Source: a virus | DNA length: 33,138 nt | IMG/VR virus record: IMGVR_UViG_3300048015_000152 | Span: 1 to 33,138 of that record | Reading direction: 5' to 3' (one strand) | Part shown: positions 29,887 through 33,138 of the stretch, piece by piece | Position numbering within the stretch: the stretch's first letter is position 1 | How the letters are laid out: every line of letters begins with the position of its first letter | The notes under the pieces: model-generated | Database searches by the model: none | What the model saw: only the letters and a program-made list of their open reading frames with translations | Told to the model about the DNA's origin: nothing | Position numbers and translations under genes: made by a program

Positions 29887-29931
29887 ATTGTCTCATAAAG
29901 CCTTGCATCATGCAAGACAATGCAGTATCAT
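29887..29931. promoter_or_regulatory. Divergent promoters sharing a palindromic operator
   Basis: The palindrome CTTGCATCATGCAAG (29902-29916) supplies the -35 box TTGCAT of both directions. Forward, TATCAT (29926-29931) follows after 17 bases. Reverse, GACAAT (29892-29887) follows after 17 bases. Additional half-sites ATTGTCT (29887) and AGACAAT (29915) flank it. A repressor on the centre would control both the Arc-like gene and the lipoprotein unit. Confidence 0.6.
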
Positions 29932-29938
29932 CGCGTTC

Positions 29939-30106
29939 ATGCAGGATGCTCAACTGACGGTACGGCTTCCGGCCGACCTCAAAGACCAAATCCAAGAGCG
30001 CGCCGCCGCCGAGTCCAAGCGCGGGACGCGCGTCACCATGGCCAATGTGGTCGTGCGAACGATGGCGCAAGCCGCGAAGCGGTGGGGGAACAATGGACAA
30101 GCCTGA
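29939..30106 (+). CDS. Arc-like ribbon-helix-helix repressor
   Basis: The 55-residue product matches the size of phage Arc (53 residues). A short N-terminal strand LTVRLPADLK is followed by a helix DQIQERAAAESKRG, the turn, and helix VTMANVVVRTMAQAAKRW. The ATG is seven bases after the TATCAT box, a leaderless layout. It lies immediately beside the shared palindromic operator, so autoregulation and control of the divergent lipoprotein unit are likely. Alternative upstream starts cross the operator and are rejected. Its end overlaps the next gene by 14 bases. Confidence 0.75.
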   Translation: MQDAQLTVRLPADLKDQIQERAAAESKRGTRVTMANVVVRTMAQAAKRWGNNGQA

Positions 30107-30293
30107 CATCGCGTGGTGCATGCGCTGCGAAAAAGCGCCGTCGCGGCCCAACGACCTGTACTGCGGCCGGTGCCGCGAGCAGATCGACGAGGACGGCCCC
30201 TCCGACGCTCAGATGGGCTACGCTGGCCCGTATGAGCCGCTCGGCTACCGCCAGGACATGATCGACGCCGGTCGGGGGCATCTGCTGCGATGA
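30093..30293 (+). CDS. Small zinc-ribbon protein
   Basis: The 66-residue product has two CxxC pairs (WCMRCEK and YCGRCREQ) about 17 residues apart, a zinc ribbon, then an acidic and Tyr-rich tail. GGGGGAA before ATG 30093 is a plausible ribosome site. It overlaps the Arc-like gene by 14 bases and its stop interlocks with the next ATG, so the group to 32790 reads as one operon. The role is unknown; small zinc ribbons often bind nucleic acid or protein partners. Confidence 0.6.
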   Translation: MDKPDIAWCMRCEKAPSRPNDLYCGRCREQIDEDGPSDAQMGYAGPYEPLGYRQDMIDAGRGHLLR

Positions 30294-31369
30294 CCGCCTC
30301 CGAATTGGCGCTGCGCGAGAACGCCGCCGTGGCGACCTGGACGCCTTCGTTCGCCGTTGGCGTCGATGAGGCCGTCGCGGCGGTCGAGGCCAAGCGCGAA
30401 TTTTTCTCCCGCGTCATGCGCGAGGACGAGCACTACGGCAAGATCCCCGGCACGGGCGACAAGGCCAAGCCGACGCTGTTGAAGCCGGGCGCGGAACTGC
30501 TCCTGGCGAACATGGGCCTGCGCCCCGAGCTTGTTGATGCGGACGCGCCCACGATCGATTACGGCGAGCCCGGCCGCGAAGGCATGATCCGGTATCGCCG
30601 GGCGTGCATCATCTATCGGCAGACGGGTCCGTCCTTGGATGACCGCATCGTCATCGCGCGAGCGGAGGGTTCGTGCGCTTCGCGCGAGACGAAGTACCGC
30701 TGGCGTGACGCGCAGCGCGTGTGCCCGGAGTGCGGCAAGCCCGCAATCATCGCCGGCAAGAAAGAGTACGGCGGCGGGTTCCTCTGCTTCAAGAAGAAAG
30801 GCGGGTGCGGCGCCAAATTCGGCGACGACGACGTGAAGATCACGGGTCAGCGCATCGGGCGCGAGCCGAACCCCGACCTCGCGGACATCGAGAACACGAT
30901 CTTAAAAATGGCCGACAAGCGCGCGCTCGTCGCGGCCACGTTGCTTGCCACGGGATGCTCCGATATGTTCACGCAGGACATGGAGGACTTCGTGTCATCG
31001 CACACGGCTGCGCGGCCCGACGACATCGAGGGCGAGTACGTCACGGCTAAGTCGGGGCTCCCCGACGACCTCATCATCGAGATTCGGGCGACCGCGAAGG
31101 CGCTCGGCTTTGACGAGGACCGGCTGGCGAAGGGCGTGTCGCACATGAGCGAAGGCACGACGGACGTGCTTGCCAACCTGCTCGTGCCGCAGGGCGAGAA
31201 GTTGCTGGCGTATCTGAAGCGCGAGCAGGCGAAGGCTGAAGCCGCGAAGCCGGCGCCCGACTACGACGAGGTGCTGTACTGCCCAAGTTGCGGCGCGCAG
31301 CGGGCGCCGCAAGGGGCCGTGCAGCCGCACGCGGATGATTGCGAACTGAAAGACGCGAGCGATCCGTGA
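30290..31369 (+). CDS. Conserved phage protein with zinc ribbon, possibly DNA-recombination related
   Basis: The 359-residue product belongs to a family seen in many phages and prophages. There is an N-terminal REFFSRVMREDEHYGKIPGT and TLLKPGAELLLANMGL, then SCASRETKYRWRD, a zinc ribbon (C145, C148, C166, C173 in CPECGKP and FKKKGGCGAKF), and the strong motif NPDLADIENTILKMADKRAL (194-213) with ATGCSDMFTQDMEDF. A second CPSCG cluster ends the protein. Its place among recombination-type genes suggests ssDNA annealing or repair, but I know no proven activity. ATG 30290 interlocks with the previous stop. Confidence 0.55.
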   Translation: MTASELALRENAAVATWTPSFAVGVDEAVAAVEAKREFFSRVMREDEHYGKIPGTGDKAKPTLLKPGAELLLANMGLRPELVDADAPTIDYGEPGREGMIRYRRACIIYRQTGPSLDDRIVIARAEGSCASRETKYRWRDAQRVCPECGKPAIIAGKKEYGGGFLCFKKKGGCGAKFGDDDVKITGQRIGREPNPDLADIENTILKMADKRALVAATLLATGCSDMFTQDMEDFVSSHTAARPDDIEGEYVTAKSGLPDDLIIEIRATAKALGFDEDRLAKGVSHMSEGTTDVLANLLVPQGEKLLAYLKREQAKAEAAKPAPDYDEVLYCPSCGAQRAPQGAVQPHADDCELKDASDP

Positions 31370-31743
31370 TGACGGAGATTCACGAAGAATTGGCCGAGAC
31401 GCTCGGCAACGACCTGGCCTTCGCGGACGTGGCGGAGGCGGTCTGCGCGTTCGACGAGCGCGTGCGGATGGGCCAGGACACGAAGGCGTTCGCGCTGACG
31501 TACCTGTACCGCGAGATCGACGGCGACGGCATGATCGCGCGCGGGCAGCGCACCAAGACGGCGCACGGGTATCGTTTCCACGTCTCGCCGCCACAGGAGC
31601 GCGAATACTGTACGGGCTGCGAGCATAGCCCGACGCTGCTCTACCAATGCACCACGCCAATCGACGAACGCCTGGGCGTCATCCGCCGCATGGATAGCAG
31701 GCCGTCGATGTACGTGACGCGAGTGAAGAAGGGGGAAGAATGA
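31369..31743 (+). CDS. Hypothetical protein in the integrase operon
   Basis: The 124-residue product starts at the ATG in TGATG (a GTG one codon earlier is possible). It has a helical acidic N-terminus (EIHEELAETLGNDLAFADVA) and a later basic part with one Cys pair (YCTGCEHSP). There are no membrane segments. It overlaps the next gene by four bases (ATGA). No family recognised. Confidence 0.5.
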   Translation: MTEIHEELAETLGNDLAFADVAEAVCAFDERVRMGQDTKAFALTYLYREIDGDGMIARGQRTKTAHGYRFHVSPPQEREYCTGCEHSPTLLYQCTTPIDERLGVIRRMDSRPSMYVTRVKKGEE

Positions 31744-31922
31744 TGGACCGTATTCGCGCGTGGCTGCGCGCCCTGTGGTATCGCTACGACGAGGGGGCCG
31801 AGCCGCACTACGCGCAAGACCTGTTCGCCGAATGGGATGCCGCGCGGCGCACGCGCCAACTCGAAGCGTTTGTCGTCGCACGTGCCGACCTCTACGCCCA
31901 CGGTATCTCCGATGTCACCTAG
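31740..31922 (+). CDS. Small hypothetical protein preceding the integrase
   Basis: The 60-residue product (MMDRIRAWLRALWYRYDEGA start) is rich in aromatic and Arg residues and ends in DLYAHGISDVT. It starts interlocked with the preceding TGA and ends 11 bases inside the integrase gene. Its length and helical Arg/Trp start suggest a small DNA- or membrane-associated factor such as an excisionase-type helper, but no motif proves it. Confidence 0.4.
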   Translation: MMDRIRAWLRALWYRYDEGAEPHYAQDLFAEWDAARRTRQLEAFVVARADLYAHGISDVT

Positions 31923-32790
31923 CCTCATCGACGGCTTCATCGCCGACCTGCTGCGGAAGAACCGCAGCGAGCGCACCCGCGAAGCGTACCGCCGCGACAT
32001 CAGCCTCTTTGCCCGCTGGATGAGCGACGAGGGCGAGCGTGCCATCGAAGTCGCCACGCCGGCCGACGTACGCGCCTACACGCTCTATCTGATGATGGAG
32101 CGGAAGTACCGCGTCATGACCGTGCGGCGCAACCTCTGCACCCTGCGCGCCCTGTTCGGCTATCTGCGCCGCGAAGGCATCCGTGAGGGCAACCCCGCTG
32201 ACGATATTGACCTGCCATCGCCCGAGCAGCGGAAGCCCAAGGTGCTGCGCGTCGGCGAGGTGGTCAGCATTCTCGGTTCGCAGCGCAGCGTGCGCGACCG
32301 GGCCATCCTCGAGTTGCTGTACGGCTCTGGGCTGCGCCGCGCCGAGATTGCCGGGCTCGGCCTGGACGACGTGGATCTGGTGCAGAAGGTCGCGATCGTC
32401 ACGGGCAAGGGCAACAAGCGCCGGATGGTTCCGCTCACGGATGCGTCCGTGGACGCCATGCAAGCGTACCTGCTCGTTCGGCCGGCGGCGGAATGTCGCG
32501 CGTTCTTCCTGAGCAACCGCAACGGCGCGCTCGGACTGCGGCAGGTGTGGAAGATCGTCAAGGACGCCGCGAAGGCGGGCGGGGTGCCGCGCGCATCCAC
32601 GCACGCGATGCGGCATTCGTTCGCGACGCACTTCATCGAAGGCGGCGGCGACCTGTCCTCGTTGCAGCGGCTGCTCGGTCACGCGAACATCGCGACGACG
32701 CAGATTTACATTGACCAGAGTATTGAGCACCTGCGGGCGCAGTTTGCGATGGCAAGCCAGCGCGACAAAGCGGGGTTCATGACGCGATGA
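31912..32790 (+). CDS. int: Tyrosine recombinase/integrase (XerC/D-like)
   Basis: The 292-residue product has an N-terminal core-binding domain (SLIDGFIADLLRKNRSERTR to about 105) and a catalytic domain with all expected residues: Arg142 (SGLRRAEI), Lys166/169 region (TGKGNKRR), His231-x-x-Arg234 (THAMRHSFATH), His257 (LGHANI) and nucleophile Tyr266 (TTQIYIDQ). Length is normal and no residue is missing. It should insert and excise the phage at an attachment site outside the visible bases. ATG 31912 is preferred over an upstream start that runs through the previous gene. It closely resembles Xer-type chromosome recombinases, so use of the host dif site is possible. Confidence 0.9.
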   Translation: MSPSLIDGFIADLLRKNRSERTREAYRRDISLFARWMSDEGERAIEVATPADVRAYTLYLMMERKYRVMTVRRNLCTLRALFGYLRREGIREGNPADDIDLPSPEQRKPKVLRVGEVVSILGSQRSVRDRAILELLYGSGLRRAEIAGLGLDDVDLVQKVAIVTGKGNKRRMVPLTDASVDAMQAYLLVRPAAECRAFFLSNRNGALGLRQVWKIVKDAAKAGGVPRASTHAMRHSFATHFIEGGGDLSSLQRLLGHANIATTQIYIDQSIEHLRAQFAMASQRDKAGFMTR

Positions 32791-32846
32791 CCCCCACCGA
32801 GCGCCGGGCGTTGGTGATCCACGCCATGATGCCGGTGGCGCGATGA
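32787..32846 (+). CDS. Nineteen-residue linker ORF
   Basis: ATG 32787 interlocks with the integrase stop and gives [19 protein letters not shown], ending in a TGA that interlocks with the next ATG. The perfect chain of ATGA overlaps suggests translation, but it is very short. Confidence 0.25.
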   Translation: MTPTERRALVIHAMMPVAR

Positions 32847-32908
32847 GCGACGGCAAGCAATATCCAATTACTGATTTCTGCGCTCGGGAGGGCGCGCACC
32901 ATGCGTAA
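32843..32908 (+). CDS. Twenty-one-residue ORF
   Basis: ATG 32843 opens a frame with [12 protein letters not shown]. It ends inside the start of the pentapeptide gene (overlap of eight bases). The chain of overlapping frames supports it weakly. Confidence 0.25.
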   Translation: MSDGKQYPITDFCAREGAHHA

Positions 32909-33138
32909 TATCGAAAAGGCTGACCTCGAAAAAATCCTTGCGCGCCATCTGGATTGGCTGAAGGGTAACGCCGAAGGCGAACGCGCGGACCTCAGCGGCG
33001 CGGACCTCAGCGACGCGTACCTCAGCGGCGCGAACCTCAGCGACGCGTACCTCGGCGACGCGTACCTCCGCGACGCGGACCTCAGCGACGCGTACCTCAG
33101 CGACGCGTACCTCGGCGGCGCGAACCTCCGCGGCGCGG
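32901..33138 (+). CDS. Pentapeptide-repeat protein, 3'-truncated by the window end
   Basis: ATG 32901 follows GGGAGGG and is the last gene visible. After a helical start ([20 protein letters not shown]) the frame is a run of A(D/N)LxxA pentapeptides ([16 protein letters not shown] and on), at least 11 repeats. At DNA level this is a near-perfect 15-base repeat of the GCGGACCTCAGCGAC type. Pentapeptide proteins form right-handed quadrilateral beta-helices; some mimic DNA and protect gyrase. The end of the gene is not in the window. Confidence 0.85.
   Translation, partial: MRNIEKADLEKILARHLDWLKGNAEGERADLSGADLSDAYLSGANLSDAYLGDAYLRDADLSDAYLSDAYLGGANLRGA

Noticed and set aside
29720-30151. N-terminal extension of the lipoprotein gene
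   Set aside because: It would cross the divergent operator and the Arc-like gene and bury the clear lipoprotein signal peptide at 29719.
31912-32908. Search for an attachment site near the integrase
   Set aside because: No tRNA fragment or direct repeat could be seen here. The tRNA-Asn in the window belongs to the transposon and is not next to the integrase.
32950-33138. Apparent CRISPR-like or tandem DNA repeat at the window end
   Set aside because: The 15-base periodicity is in frame and encodes pentapeptide repeats; there are no spacers.

Overview
The window is most of a temperate, tailed, podovirus-like phage genome, either an integrated prophage or a free phage contig. It is GC-rich. 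The virion set is recognisable by motif or by position: large terminase, portal, a predicted scaffold, a major capsid protein candidate, a head-tail adaptor, a nozzle-like propeller protein and an S74-type tail fibre. A tyrosine integrase lies at the right end. No tape-measure or sheath gene is visible, which fits a short-tailed virion. The host cannot be named from the sequence. The GC-rich bias, many leaderless-looking promoters and a Thr/Ala/Pro-linker lipoprotein suggest a poorly sampled soil or environmental bacterial phylum, but this is inference.

Left block (1-6925, + strand): two small proteins (one possibly a small terminase subunit), a GroES-like protein, then seven genes for glycan work. 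These are one heptosyltransferase-like enzyme with a Cys cluster, three DxD glycosyltransferases (the last fused to an FkbM methyltransferase), two more methyltransferases and a small unknown. Nearly all are joined by ATGA or GTGA stop/start overlaps, so they probably act as one translationally coupled cassette that builds and methylates a sugar on the virion or host surface.

Packaging and lysis block (6922-15741): the large terminase is on the opposite strand and carries a 354-residue LAGLIDADG intein. After small unknowns come a promoter candidate, the portal, and a lysis-like group made of a coiled-coil membrane protein, an M15-type peptidase and several small membrane proteins. Two tiny Lys/Arg peptides and a terminator follow.

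Scaffold, transposon, capsid (15847-21579): between the scaffold and the capsid gene sits a complete 2777-bp IS1595-type transposon with perfect 18-bp terminal inverted repeats and an 8-bp target duplication. It carries an IS1595 transposase, a ribbon-helix-helix protein, two passenger genes and an intact tRNA-Asn gene with its own terminator.

Head completion and tail (21612-28683): decoration and head proteins, small basic proteins, adaptor, propeller-like nozzle protein and tail fibre.

Right block (28685-33138): a reverse-strand lipoprotein and a 41-residue gene diverge from an Arc-like repressor across a palindromic operator; this looks like a lysogeny-expressed moron module. Then come zinc-ribbon proteins, a conserved phage protein of probable DNA-related function, the integrase and a pentapeptide-repeat protein that runs off the window end.
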